A stretch of 64,000 nt of DNA from Lachnospiraceae bacterium (GTDB lineage: Bacteria; Bacillota; Clostridia; Lachnospirales; Anaerotignaceae). The DNA is taken from contig DPJA01000038.1 in assembly GCA_003543235.1 (NCBI GenBank), forward strand, positions 74,415 to 138,414, in the 5' to 3' direction. A program made the position numbers and the translations under genes. Below are positions 8,003 to 16,214 of this stretch, one piece after another (positions within the stretch are counted from its first letter, which is position 1; each line of letters opens with the position of its first letter). Below the pieces are notes generated by a model. It saw only the letters and a program-made list of their open reading frames with translations. It had not been told where the DNA came from and made no database searches.

Positions 8003-8890
8003 TTAGTAAGTAAAAAACTGTGTCCATGCAGTTCCATCTACACCAATACCTATGTATTTAAAGTTAGGATTCATGATGTTTTTTCTATGGCCCTCGGAAT
8101 TCATCCATGCAGTCACAACTTCTGATGGTGTTTTTTGTCCTATAGCAATATTTTCGCCTGCACCACTGTAGCTTGCACCAGCTTCAGCAAGGGCTGTAAA
8201 ACAGCTTCTTCCATCAGGTCTTGTATGGCTAAAGCTTGTTTTAATTTCGGCAGCTCTAACCTGTGCCGCTGCTGCTACCTTTGCATCTACAGAAAGAGCA
8301 GAAAGACCCTCTTTTGCACGTTCAGCATTAACTAAATTTACAACCTCTTGAGCATAGGAAGATGCAGATGTATTGGTGTTAGTTGTTACAGTGTTTTTAG
8401 TAGTATCTTTTGTTGCAACAGTGTTTTTAGTAGTATCCGTTGCTGTTGCAGTGTTTTTAGTAGTATCTTTTGTTGTAGCGGTATTTTTAGTAGTATCCGT
8501 TGTTGTTGTAGTATTTTTAGCAGTATCTTTTGTTGTAGCGGTGTTTTTAGCAGTATCTTTAGCAGTATCTTTTGTTGTAGCGGTGTTTTTAGTAGTATCT
8601 TTTGTTGTAGGAGCATTGGTTGAACCGCAGTTGTTACCAACACAGTTAGTCTTAGTTGTCTGGGAATTATCAGCCTTACACCCGAGATTAATAAAGTATT
8701 GTAAATTTTCTTTAATGTCAGCTGTACAATTCTTTGCTAAAACAGAATGGATATTGCAGTTTGCAGAACCTCCCGTACATTTAAGAACATTAGTGCATAA
8801 TGTACTAGTGCATAATGGAGCTGCCAATGCACTTGCGGATATAGACATAACCGCTGCAATTGTTATTATTGCTGTGTTCAATTTTTTCAT
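8003..8890 (-). CDS. Secreted CAP/SCP-domain protein with Thr-rich tandem repeat
   Basis: 295 residues. Signal peptide (MKKLNTAIITIAAVMS..., cleavage near ALA-AP). Then a small region with eight cysteines (residues about 27-90), a Thr/Lys/Asn/Asp repeat linker (about 92-168) of 10-residue units such as DTTKNTATTK, and a C-terminal CAP domain of the YkwD type: VNLVNAERAKEGLSAL, FSHTRPDGRSCF, GENIAIG, WMNSEGHRKNIMNPNFKYIGIG. The conserved His and Glu of the CAP cavity are present. Bacterial CAP proteins of this kind are extracellular with poorly defined activity. TCCTCC complement gives a strong ribosome site. A perfect WalR-type direct repeat lies about 60 bases upstream, suggesting cell-wall-stress control. 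Confidence 0.88.
   Translation of the reverse strand: MKKLNTAIITIAAVMSISASALAAPLCTSTLCTNVLKCTGGSANCNIHSVLAKNCTADIKENLQYFINLGCKADNSQTTKTNCVGNNCGSTNAPTTKDTTKNTATTKDTAKDTAKNTATTKDTAKNTTTTTDTTKNTATTKDTTKNTATATDTTKNTVATKDTTKNTVTTNTNTSASSYAQEVVNLVNAERAKEGLSALSVDAKVAAAAQVRAAEIKTSFSHTRPDGRSCFTALAEAGASYSGAGENIAIGQKTPSEVVTAWMNSEGHRKNIMNPNFKYIGIGVDGTAWTQFFTY
8380..8612 (-). repeat. Tandem 30-bp repeat coding for Thr-rich linker
   Basis: About seven imperfect copies of a 30-base unit (10 codons, DTTKNTATTK and variants with DTAK or NTVATK), one copy shortened to 12 bases. Low base complexity keeps several other frames open on both strands. Copy number could vary by slippage without a frameshift, because units are multiples of three. 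Confidence 0.85.
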
Positions 8891-8951
8891 GTTATTTCCT
8901 CCTAATTTTTTTGCAAATTGAATGCAAATATTAATAATGTATTATGTAAAT

Positions 8952-8968
8952 GTTACATATCTGTTACA
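8952..8968 (-). promoter_or_regulatory. WalR (YycF)-type direct repeat upstream of the CAP gene
   Basis: On the minus strand: TGTAAC, 5 bases, TGTAAC, an exact match to the WalR box TGTWAH-N5-TGTWAH known from Bacillus and Staphylococcus. A CATAAT (-10-like) follows at 8941-8946. No WalR gene is in this window, so the link is inference. Confidence 0.65.
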
Positions 8969-9028
8969 CAAATATAATAACATATTATAAGAAGTTTTAA
9001 AACCTATAAAATATGGAAAAAACAGAAC

Positions 9029-9064
9029 ACAAAAAGACCCAAAATATAAATTATTTCGGGTCTT
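9029..9064 (-). terminator. Intrinsic terminator of tgt-yajC
   Basis: AAGACCC/GGGTCTT stem with a 19-base loop, and TTTTTGTG on the minus strand after it, 14 bases past the yajC stop. Confidence 0.7.
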
Positions 9065-9077
9065 AGTTTTAGAAAAA

Positions 9078-9536
9078 TTATTTAAGTGTATCGTCTTTTT
9101 CTTCTTTCTTTTTGCCAAAGGCACCTAACAAAGATTTCTTTTCAGGCACTTCAACTTCTTCAACCTTATTTGTAAGGTTAGGTTCTTTCTTTGCATAAAC
9201 TTCTTGTTTAAGTACAGGAATACGCACACCTCTATTTGTTCCAAACTCAATGATGTAGCATTCTGCTGTAATATCTACAATTTTGCCATACATTCCGTTT
9301 GCAAGCAATACAGAGTCATCAACGGCAATGCTTTTTCTCATTTCCTCAATAGCGGCTGTTTTCTTTTTTTGTGGTCTTACAGAGAAAACGTACATAACAC
9401 CAAAAATAACAACACAATATAAAATAATTAACACAACTGGGTTAAGACCCCCAAGTGTTGTTGTTGATGCTGTTGAACCTGATGATGAACTAGATGCTGC
9501 TCCGCTTACAACTGTTGATAATAGACTGAAATTCAT
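9078..9536 (-). CDS. yajC: Preprotein translocase accessory subunit YajC
   Basis: 152 residues. A Ser/Thr/Ala-rich extracellular N-terminus (to about 28), one membrane helix (NPVVLIILYCVVIFGVMYVF), the classic FSVRPQKKK junction, and the YajC core (DDSVLLANGMYGKIVDI). The C-terminal tail is charged and Lys-rich. Partner of SecDF at the membrane. It is the second gene of a tgt-yajC unit; secD and secF are not next to it. Length is above the roughly 90-110 of most YajC proteins because of the N- and C-terminal tails. Confidence 0.92.
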   Translation of the reverse strand: MNFSLLSTVVSGAASSSSSGSTASTTTLGGLNPVVLIILYCVVIFGVMYVFSVRPQKKKTAAIEEMRKSIAVDDSVLLANGMYGKIVDITAECYIIEFGTNRGVRIPVLKQEVYAKKEPNLTNKVEEVEVPEKKSLLGAFGKKKEEKDDTLK

Positions 9537-9651
9537 TAACTATCTCTCCTTTGAATTAAATGATTTTTCATTAATATATACGCAATAAGTAAAATTAGTC
9601 TACCCATAACATTATCATTATAGTTAATATTTTACAATACGTCAATAGCTA

Positions 9652-10812
9652 TCATTTTCGTGTCTTGCTTGAAGGCTTGCCCTCAACCCCACGTTTGAAG
9701 CCTTCAAGCTTTTGTTTTTTGTATTCCACAAATCTATCTTCATCAAGGGCAGTACGTATTTCTTCCATTAGTGTATTGAAATAATAAAGGTTATGCAATA
9801 CGCAAAGACGCATTGCCAACATTTCTTTTGCTTTAAAAAGATGCCTTATATATGCTCTAGAATATCGTTTGCAGGCAGGACACTGGCATCCTGGTTCAAT
9901 CGGTTCGTCGTCAAGCTCAAATTTAGCATTAAGCAAATTTATTTTGCCATAATTGGTATACACGTGAGCGTGTCTGCCGTTTCTTGCTGGAAGCACACAG
10001 TCAAAAAAATCAACGCCACGTTCAACGGCCTCCAAAATGTTTTCAGGCGTACCAACACCCATAAGGTAGGTAGGTTTATTTTTAGGAAGATACGGAACAG
10101 TTTCTTCTAATATATGATACATCTGGTCATGAGTTTCACCTACCGCAAGACCACCTATTGCATAGCCATCCAAATCAAACTCAGATATTATTTTAGCGTG
10201 TTCAATACGAATATCTGGAAAAATTGCTCCTTGGTTGATACCAAAAAGCATTTGTTGTTTATTTATGGTATCGTCAAGAGTGTTAAGTCTGTCCATTTCG
10301 TTTTTACTGCGTATAAGCCAGCGTGTTGTTCGGTCCACTGAGTTTTGCACATATGTTCTATCCGCAACAGCAGAAGGACATTCATCAAATGCCATAGCTA
10401 TGGTTGAGGCAAGATTAGACTGTATTTGCATACTTTCTTCAGGACCCATGAAAATTTTACGTCCGTCTACGTGAGAGGCGAAATAAACACCTTCCTCTTT
10501 AATTTTTCGCAGTGCTGCCAGCGAAAACACTTGAAAACCACCGCTATCAGTGAGAATTGGCTTGTTCCACGACATAAATTTGTGAAGCCCACCAAGTTGA
10601 TGCACTATTTTATCACCAGGTCTTATATGCAGATGATAGGTGTTGGAAAGCTGCACCTGACATTTAATTCCCTCCAAATCCTCAGTTGACACCGCACCCT
10701 TAATTGCCGCAAGTGTCCCTACGTTCATAAATACAGGCGTTTGTATAGTTCCATGGGGTGTTGTAAGCTCGCCCCTTTTTGCTCTTCCACATTGTTTTAA
10801 TAATTTATACAT
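9652..10812 (-). CDS. tgt: tRNA-guanine transglycosylase
   Basis: Exchanges G34 for preQ1 in GUN-anticodon tRNAs (queuosine pathway). TIM-barrel motifs: TPVFMNVGT, catalytic DSGGFQVFS, GGLAVGE, LPARNGRHAH, and the zinc site CQCPACKRYSRAYIRHL. I take the start as ATG 10812 (MYKLLKQC). GAAGGAG lies 8 bases before it, and the family begins here; the longer frame to 10857 has no ribosome site. Product 386 residues. Followed by yajC, a widespread pairing (queA-tgt-yajC); queA is not adjacent. Confidence 0.95.
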   Translation of the reverse strand: MYKLLKQCGRAKRGELTTPHGTIQTPVFMNVGTLAAIKGAVSTEDLEGIKCQVQLSNTYHLHIRPGDKIVHQLGGLHKFMSWNKPILTDSGGFQVFSLAALRKIKEEGVYFASHVDGRKIFMGPEESMQIQSNLASTIAMAFDECPSAVADRTYVQNSVDRTTRWLIRSKNEMDRLNTLDDTINKQQMLFGINQGAIFPDIRIEHAKIISEFDLDGYAIGGLAVGETHDQMYHILEETVPYLPKNKPTYLMGVGTPENILEAVERGVDFFDCVLPARNGRHAHVYTNYGKINLLNAKFELDDEPIEPGCQCPACKRYSRAYIRHLFKAKEMLAMRLCVLHNLYYFNTLMEEIRTALDEDRFVEYKKQKLEGFKRGVEGKPSSKTRK

Positions 10813-10834
10813 TAAATTTCTCCTTCGTAAAACT

Positions 10835-10877
10835 ATTCTTATCATAAGAATATACAATTAAACAAAGAATATTTCAA
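10835..10877 (-). promoter_or_regulatory. tgt-yajC promoter with 7-1-7 palindrome
   Basis: Minus strand TTGAAA (10877-10872), 17 bases, TATATT (10854-10849). The perfect palindrome ATTCTTATCATAAGAAT (10835-10851) overlaps the -10 and the start point, an operator-like position. Fur/PerR-family sites have this 7-1-7 form, but the sequence is not a consensus Fur or PerR box. Confidence 0.6.
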
Positions 10878-10945
10878 GATAATTTCACAATTGTCTTAAT
10901 TTCTGTTATAATAGAGCTCAATATATAAGGATATGGTGATTAACT

Positions 10946-12088
10946 ATGGAAAAAATTAACTTAATTGCAACAACAACTTTCGGTCTTGAGGCATGTGTAA
11001 AACGTGAAGTAATAAAACTCGGGTTCAGCGATGTTAAAACATTTGATGGACGTGTGGAATTTACAGGGGATGAAGCCGACATCGCCAAGGCAAATCTTTG
11101 GCTTAGATTTGCAAGCAAGGTACTCATCAAAGTAGGTGAATACAAAGCAACTACCTTTGACCAACTTTTTGAAGGTGCAAAAGCATTGGACTGGGGAGAA
11201 TGGATTACTGAGGATGGAAAATTTACTGTTACAGGAAAATCTGTTAAATCCACACTTTTCAGCGTACCAGACTGTCAGGCTATAGTTAAAAAAGCAGTGG
11301 TAGAAAAGCTTAAAATGAAATACAATGTAGACTGGTTTGACGAAACGGGAGCAGACTATACCATTCAGGTTGCTTTACTTAATGACGTAGCAACACTTAC
11401 TATTGACACTACAGGAGGCGGTTTACACAAACGTGGCTACCGTGAAACAGCAATGGTTGCACCACTTAAAGAAACTTTAGCGGCAGCAATGGTGGATTTA
11501 AGCTACTGGAAACGTGACCGTATTCTGCTTGACCCACTTTGTGGTTCAGGTACAATACCAATTGAAGCGGCTCTTATTGCAAAAAACATTGCTCCAGGGC
11601 TTAACCGCAAATTTGCATCCGAAGAATGGGAAAGAATTGACAAATCCATATGGAAGCAGGCAAGAATAGCAGCATATAAGGCAATAGACCACGAATTTAC
11701 GCCTGTTATATATGCAAGCGATATGGATGAAGAGGCGATTGAAGTTGCCCGTGAGAATGCTATAAAAGCTGGTGTGGATGATTGCATAGAATTTTCAGTT
11801 AAACCTTGTCAAGAGGTAAAGCTGATTGGAGATTACGGTTGCATGATTACCAATCCGCCTTACGGTGAACGTATCGGTGAGCTTAAGGAAGTTGAAAAAT
11901 TATATCGTGACATGGGTGAGCTTATGAGGACAAATCCTACATGGAGTGCTTATGTTATAACATCAATGGAATATTTTGAGAGCCTTTTTGGACGAAAAGC
12001 AGATGCAAAACGAAAGCTGTTTAATGGTCGTATTAAAATTGACTACTATCAGTTTTTTGGTCCTAAGCCTTCTAACAACAGAAAATAA
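10946..12088 (+). CDS. THUMP-domain RNA methyltransferase, RlmL/YpsC family
   Basis: 380 residues. An N-terminal ferredoxin-like/THUMP RNA-binding part (about 1-155), then a Rossmann methylase: DPLCGSGTIPIEAALIA (SAM motif I), ASDMDEEAIEVARENA, and NPPYGERIG (motif IV, an N2-guanine methylase signature). Closest in layout to the methylase half of E. coli RlmL and to Bacillus YpsC; probable target 23S rRNA G2445. An extended -10 (TGT TATAAT, 10904-10912) drives it, divergent from tgt. No partner gene follows. Confidence 0.88.
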   Translation: MEKINLIATTTFGLEACVKREVIKLGFSDVKTFDGRVEFTGDEADIAKANLWLRFASKVLIKVGEYKATTFDQLFEGAKALDWGEWITEDGKFTVTGKSVKSTLFSVPDCQAIVKKAVVEKLKMKYNVDWFDETGADYTIQVALLNDVATLTIDTTGGGLHKRGYRETAMVAPLKETLAAAMVDLSYWKRDRILLDPLCGSGTIPIEAALIAKNIAPGLNRKFASEEWERIDKSIWKQARIAAYKAIDHEFTPVIYASDMDEEAIEVARENAIKAGVDDCIEFSVKPCQEVKLIGDYGCMITNPPYGERIGELKEVEKLYRDMGELMRTNPTWSAYVITSMEYFESLFGRKADAKRKLFNGRIKIDYYQFFGPKPSNNRK

Positions 12089-12191
12089 AAAGATAAATAA
12101 AACTATTTCCGTAAATTGAAATGAATATGCCTTGTTTCAAAAGATGAAATAAAGAAAAAGCAGAGTGAAGAAGTGGTAGGAAAGAATTTTA

Positions 12192-13005
12192 ATGGTTCTT
12201 AATGATACAGTAGAATTTGATTATGACTATGTTATTCAATTTCCACCGTGTGCAGATAAAAAATTCATTGAGGAAATGCTTGGGTTTAATTGCTCTTTTC
12301 TTAATGAAAGCGTATATGAGGGCATGATGAATATTCTGTTTGTAAAGGATAACAAAGCTGTATGCTACATTTACGGCTATGGTGAAAACAATAAATTTTA
12401 TCTTTCAATACCAGAGGGTATAAAAATTCAAAGAGAAGAAACAGGAACTTTCTTAGTAAGCAATAAAAATGGTTATCCCTCTTATGTGAGTAACGATTTA
12501 AATTACGGGGAAGGTACTGCACTTTTGACTAGAGCTGATGAACTGCTTGATGCTAAAAACCGATATATTGGTGATGCTTCAGCAAATAGCAAAATAATAC
12601 GTCTGCTCACGTGGCCTGAAGAAGCTAAACTTAATTGCACTGAATTGCAGACCACCACACGCCTCTATGGTATTACAATTGATATACTTACCGATAGTGA
12701 TATACAAAACTTCGTTGAAGAGAAAATCGGCTAATCACTATATTACCAAAATACACTGGTTATGTTTGCACTGATTGATAATTGCGACAGTGTTTCATTC
12801 CGTTTTAATAATAGCACCACAGTTACTTATACAAGGGAGCAGATTGGGAAAAATGTTGGCTATGATGTAAGGCTTATGACCTTAAATGCTAACGATTTTT
12901 CAGTATTCTTAAAGTATTGTGTATCAGCAGAGGATTGCGTATAAAATTCTTGATGACTACCTTGTGCAGTATTTGCATCAAAATGATATAGACAATTTAG
13001 CGTAG
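12192..13005 (+). pseudogene. Decayed DUF4825-like (BlaR1-type C-terminal) protein
   Basis: Three pieces read as one protein. Frame A (12192-12731, 180 residues) ends at TAA 12732. The same frame continues after the stop with residues that fit on directly (YYQNTLVMFALIDNCDSVSF..., to 12941). A one-base shift near 12913-12941 then gives AYKILDDYLVQYLHQNDIDN and a final TAG at 13003. The parts YIGDASANSKIIRLL, ELQTTTRLYGITIDI, NTLVMFALIDN and TYTREQIGKNVGYDV match my memory of the C-terminal region of M56/BlaR1-type membrane proteins of Clostridia (DUF4825). The N-terminal peptidase and membrane part is absent. Likely a dead remnant with a nonsense codon and a frameshift. GGAAAG precedes ATG, so the first piece may still be translated. 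Confidence 0.65.
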
Positions 13006-13088
13006 GAAACAATAAAAATTATGGATAACGTTACAAAACAAAGATGTGGGCATATTATATAACAATTTGATTTGAGGATGTGAAATAT

Positions 13089-13673
13089 ATGCCACGAGTT
13101 TTTTTAAGCCCATCAGTGCAAGAATTTAATCCATATTTAACTGGAGGCACAGAAGAGGAATACATGAACTTAATTGCAGACGCTATTGAACCCTACCTTG
13201 AGGCAAGCGGTATAGAATTTGAACGCAACGAACCTAACGAATCTCTTGGGGAGGCAATTAATAAATCTAATGAGGGTGAATATGACTTACACTTAGCAAT
13301 ACATTCCAATGCTTCAGCTGAGAGCTTGGCGGGAACCCAGAGTGGAACTGACATTTATTACAGCCCAAACAGCTTTTACGGAACAGAGTTTGCTAAAATC
13401 CTTGAAAAAAACTTTAAAAACATTTATCCAAATCCTGATAAAGTAAAAATCGTACCTACCACAACACTTAGAGAAATTCGCAGAACAAACGCACCTGCTA
13501 CACTAATTGAGGTTGCATACCACGATAATTACGAAGATGAAGCGTGGATTAAAAATAATACTAGCCTCATTGGTGAAACAATAGCAAGGTCTATAGCTGA
13601 ATATTTTGGTGTTCCATTTGTTGCTCCCCTTGCTAATGAAGATGGTTTCGTGGTATATAATCTTTTTATTTAA
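13089..13673 (+). CDS. N-acetylmuramoyl-L-alanine amidase (amidase_3) family protein
   Basis: 194 residues. Amidase_3 fold with IADAIEPYLEASGI, LHLAIHSNAS (the His-x-Asn metal motif), REIRRTNAPATLIEVAYHDN (catalytic Glu) and a final IAEYFG helix. The N-terminal strand reads VFLSPSVQEFNPYLTGG where classical members have DPGHGG, so the first zinc-binding His is not seen. There is no signal peptide or binding domain, so it may act inside the cell (mother cell or spore) or not hydrolyse at all. Start ATG 13089 is preferred to GTG 13080 because GAGG at 13074 leaves 11 bases to ATG and only 2 to GTG. Confidence 0.78.
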   Translation: MPRVFLSPSVQEFNPYLTGGTEEEYMNLIADAIEPYLEASGIEFERNEPNESLGEAINKSNEGEYDLHLAIHSNASAESLAGTQSGTDIYYSPNSFYGTEFAKILEKNFKNIYPNPDKVKIVPTTTLREIRRTNAPATLIEVAYHDNYEDEAWIKNNTSLIGETIARSIAEYFGVPFVAPLANEDGFVVYNLFI

Positions 13674-13759
13674 TACTGAAGAGGATTAATTAAATCAGTC
13701 TACAATACCAAATCTCACAGCTTGTTCTTAAATAAGCATTGAAATTTGATATAAAAGGT

Positions 13760-13800
13760 GAGGTTATGTTTTACTGTAAAAACATGGCCTTATTTTTTTT
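13760..13800 (+). terminator. Intrinsic terminator after the amidase gene
   Basis: In the 350-base gap after the amidase: a 13-bp stem (ATGTTTT/AAAACAT plus G-T pairs and GG/CC) and a run of Ts from 13793. The rest of 13674-13905 shows nothing I can name. Confidence 0.75.
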
Positions 13801-13905
13801 TATTTTTTAATGTTCCTCGAAAGGTATCACATTGAAATTTATTTTTAAAAAACACACGAAAACTTCAGATTGTTTTGGTTGAGATTGATGATAATTTAAA
13901 AGTAA

Positions 13906-13933
13906 TTGACGGATAAGGTGGATAGCATATATT
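13906..13933 (+). promoter_or_regulatory. Promoter of the APC permease operon
   Basis: TTGACG, 16 bases, TATATT, leaving a leader of about 85 bases. Confidence 0.6.
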
Positions 13934-14026
13934 ATTGATATTGCACAATAATTTAGGCGTGCAAAACTAATTTACTGTGATAAAGCGATATAGTTATAAA
14001 AGCATAAAGTGGAGGAAAATGAATTT

Positions 14027-15388
14027 ATGGAAAATCATCTAGAGAAAAGATATGGTCTAGTTACAGCAATAGCAATGGTTGTTGGTATTGTTATTGGAAG
14101 TGGAGTGTTTTTTAAGGCAGAAAAAATTTTGCAGGCTACAGGTGGAAATCTTCCACTTGGCATACTTGCTTGGCTAATAGGTGCAAGTATTATGATTTGT
14201 AGTGCCTATACTTTTGCCGTTATGGCAACAAAATATGTTCATGTAAACGGTCTAGTAGATTATGCAGAAAACATTATGGGCGAACGCTATGCCTATCTTT
14301 TAGGCTGGTTTATGGCAGCTATTTATTACCCAACACTTACTGGGGTGCTTGCGTGGGTTTCAGCAAGATATGTTTCAGTACTTTTTGGTTTTTCAATAAC
14401 AGGCGGAGAATGTATGGTAATTGCTTGTTTTTTCCTTGTGGCAAGCTATGCAGTTAATGCACTTTCCCCTGTACTTGCAGGCAAATTTCAGGTGTCTACA
14501 ACAGTAATTAAGCTTGTGCCTTTATTTGCAATGGCTATTATAGGCACAATTAAAGGCTTATTTACAGGAATGACAAGCTACAACTTTTCTAATGTAGTAG
14601 TTCAAGGTGAATCATCTGGGTCATTATTTGTTGCTGTTGTTGCAACCGCATTCGCATATGAAGGGTGGATTATTGCCACATCTATAAATGCTGAACTTAA
14701 GGATGCAAAGAAAAATCTTCCCCGAGCATTGATGATTGGAACATTTATAATTGCATTGGTTTACATTAGTTATTATATTGGTCTTTCAGGCACAGTTAAG
14801 AACGAAGTGCTTATGGAAGGTGGGGAAGCAGGAGCAAGGCTTGCATTTAGTTCTATTTTTGGCGAAACTGGCGGAACTGTAGTATTTGTTTTAATAATTA
14901 TTTCTTGTCTTGGAACCCTTAATGGTCTAATGCTGGCATGTACCAGAGGTTTTTACGCCCTTGCTGCTCGTAACCAAGGACCTAACGCTGAAATGTTTTC
15001 GCAAATTGATAAAATAACAAATATGCCTACAAATGCGGCTATTTTTGGCTTGCTTGCGGCAGGTGCATGGCTGTTGTATTTTTACGGTGCAAACCTTACA
15101 ACACCATGGTTTGGTGTTTTTTGTTTTGATTCATCAGAACTACCTATAGTTACTTTATATGCGGGATACATTCCTATGTATATTATGTTTATGAAAAAAG
15201 AAAAAGATTTGAATACATTCAAGAGGTTTTTAATGCCTACACTTTCTCTTTTTGGTGCAATATTTATGGTTATTGCCGCAGTGTTTGCACACAAAATGTC
15301 AGTAGTATGGTATTTAGTTGTTTTTTCTGTTATAATGGCAATCGGAGCTTTTTATTACAAAAAAAATAACAAAGGATGGAATTTGTAA
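14027..15388 (+). CDS. APC-superfamily amino-acid permease
   Basis: 453-residue membrane protein with about 12 hydrophobic segments. The first carries the substrate-binding loop IVIGSGVFF of APC transporters, followed by AWLIGASIMICSAYTFAVM and, mid-protein, AFAYEGWIIATSINAELKDAKKNLPRA, a pattern of the LAT/SteT-like exchangers. Specific substrate not predictable. GGAGG at 14011 sits 12 bases before ATG 14027; the earlier in-frame GTG at 14009 overlaps that site and is rejected. The stop overlaps the next start (TAATG), so the two are translationally coupled. Confidence 0.88.
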   Translation: MENHLEKRYGLVTAIAMVVGIVIGSGVFFKAEKILQATGGNLPLGILAWLIGASIMICSAYTFAVMATKYVHVNGLVDYAENIMGERYAYLLGWFMAAIYYPTLTGVLAWVSARYVSVLFGFSITGGECMVIACFFLVASYAVNALSPVLAGKFQVSTTVIKLVPLFAMAIIGTIKGLFTGMTSYNFSNVVVQGESSGSLFVAVVATAFAYEGWIIATSINAELKDAKKNLPRALMIGTFIIALVYISYYIGLSGTVKNEVLMEGGEAGARLAFSSIFGETGGTVVFVLIIISCLGTLNGLMLACTRGFYALAARNQGPNAEMFSQIDKITNMPTNAAIFGLLAAGAWLLYFYGANLTTPWFGVFCFDSSELPIVTLYAGYIPMYIMFMKKEKDLNTFKRFLMPTLSLFGAIFMVIAAVFAHKMSVVWYLVVFSVIMAIGAFYYKKNNKGWNL

Positions 15389-16155
15389 TGTCTGACACAA
15401 TTCATATTTTACTAATTATTTGCCCACTGGTTTTTTTGGCTGGTTTTATTGATGCTATAGCTGGAGGTGGTGGGCTTATTTCTTTGCCGGCATATTTGGC
15501 AATAGGTCTTCCACCTCATTTTGCGGCGGCAACCAATAAATGCTCATCAACATTTGGTACACTTGTGGCAACCAAAAAGTTTTTAAAAAGCGGAAAGGTG
15601 TATCTTCCAGCGGCAATACCAGCGGCAGGTACAGCTTTAATTGGCTCAAGCATAGGTGCATACCTTAATATGATTTTAGATGAAAAAATACTGAGATACA
15701 TAATGCTTGGGGCAGTACCGGTTATTGCCGTGTTTTTGATGGTTAAAAAAGATTTTGGCAGTAAAAATACCACAGACAGATTTTCTAAAATGAAATTGAT
15801 TATACTTTCAGCAGGCATTGGTTTTACTATAGGCGTTTACGATGGATTTTTTGGACCAGGGACAGGCACATTTTTAATTATTGCATTTACTGGGATTGTG
15901 GGTTTCGACCTGCTTACTGCATCTGGCAACACAAAGCTTGTTAATTTAGCCTCCAACATTGCGGCGTTTATAACATTTGCAATTGGAGATAAAATAATTT
16001 GGCACATAGGGCTTCCTGCCGCAGCGTTTGGCATTGCGGGCAATTATTTTGGTGCATCGTTTGCACTTACGAAAGGGAAAAAATTTATAAGACCTATGTT
16101 TTTTGTAGTTTTGGCAATACTTATAATTAAACTTATAATAGATACGCTGAGATAA
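15388..16155 (+). CDS. TauE/SafE-family membrane protein (anion exporter family)
   Basis: 255 residues, eight or so hydrophobic segments in two homologous halves: GFIDAIAGGGGLISLPAYLAIGLPPHFAAATNK and IGVYDGFFGPGTGTFLIIAF with NTKLVNLASNIAAF. Family members move sulfite, sulfoacetate and similar anions or remain untested. ATG 15388 shares bases with the permease stop, with AAAGGA 11 bases ahead. Coupling to an amino-acid permease suggests a shared substrate family, perhaps a sulfur-containing amino acid and its breakdown product; this is speculation. Confidence 0.85.
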   Translation: MSDTIHILLIICPLVFLAGFIDAIAGGGGLISLPAYLAIGLPPHFAAATNKCSSTFGTLVATKKFLKSGKVYLPAAIPAAGTALIGSSIGAYLNMILDEKILRYIMLGAVPVIAVFLMVKKDFGSKNTTDRFSKMKLIILSAGIGFTIGVYDGFFGPGTGTFLIIAFTGIVGFDLLTASGNTKLVNLASNIAAFITFAIGDKIIWHIGLPAAAFGIAGNYFGASFALTKGKKFIRPMFFVVLAILIIKLIIDTLR

Positions 16156-16179
16156 CGGTATCAACATATAATTTCACTA

Positions 16180-16208
16180 TTGATTTATGGTGTTACTTAT
16201 GATAAAAT
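16180..16208 (+). promoter_or_regulatory. Promoter of the leuS T-box transcript
   Basis: TTGATT, 17 bases, TAAAAT; predicted start near 16215, at the beginning of the T-box leader. Confidence 0.6.
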
Positions 16209-16214
16209 CACCTT

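Noticed and set aside
8380..8612. Regular 30-base repeats that could look like a CRISPR array
   Set aside because: Units are contiguous with no unique spacers, vary in sequence, and lie in frame inside a protein gene; no cas genes nearby.
8373..8921. Open reading frame of 182 codons on the plus strand opposite the CAP gene
   Set aside because: It arises from the 30-base Thr repeat, which leaves several frames open; its translation is low-complexity VFLVVSFVVA repeats and it lacks a ribosome site.
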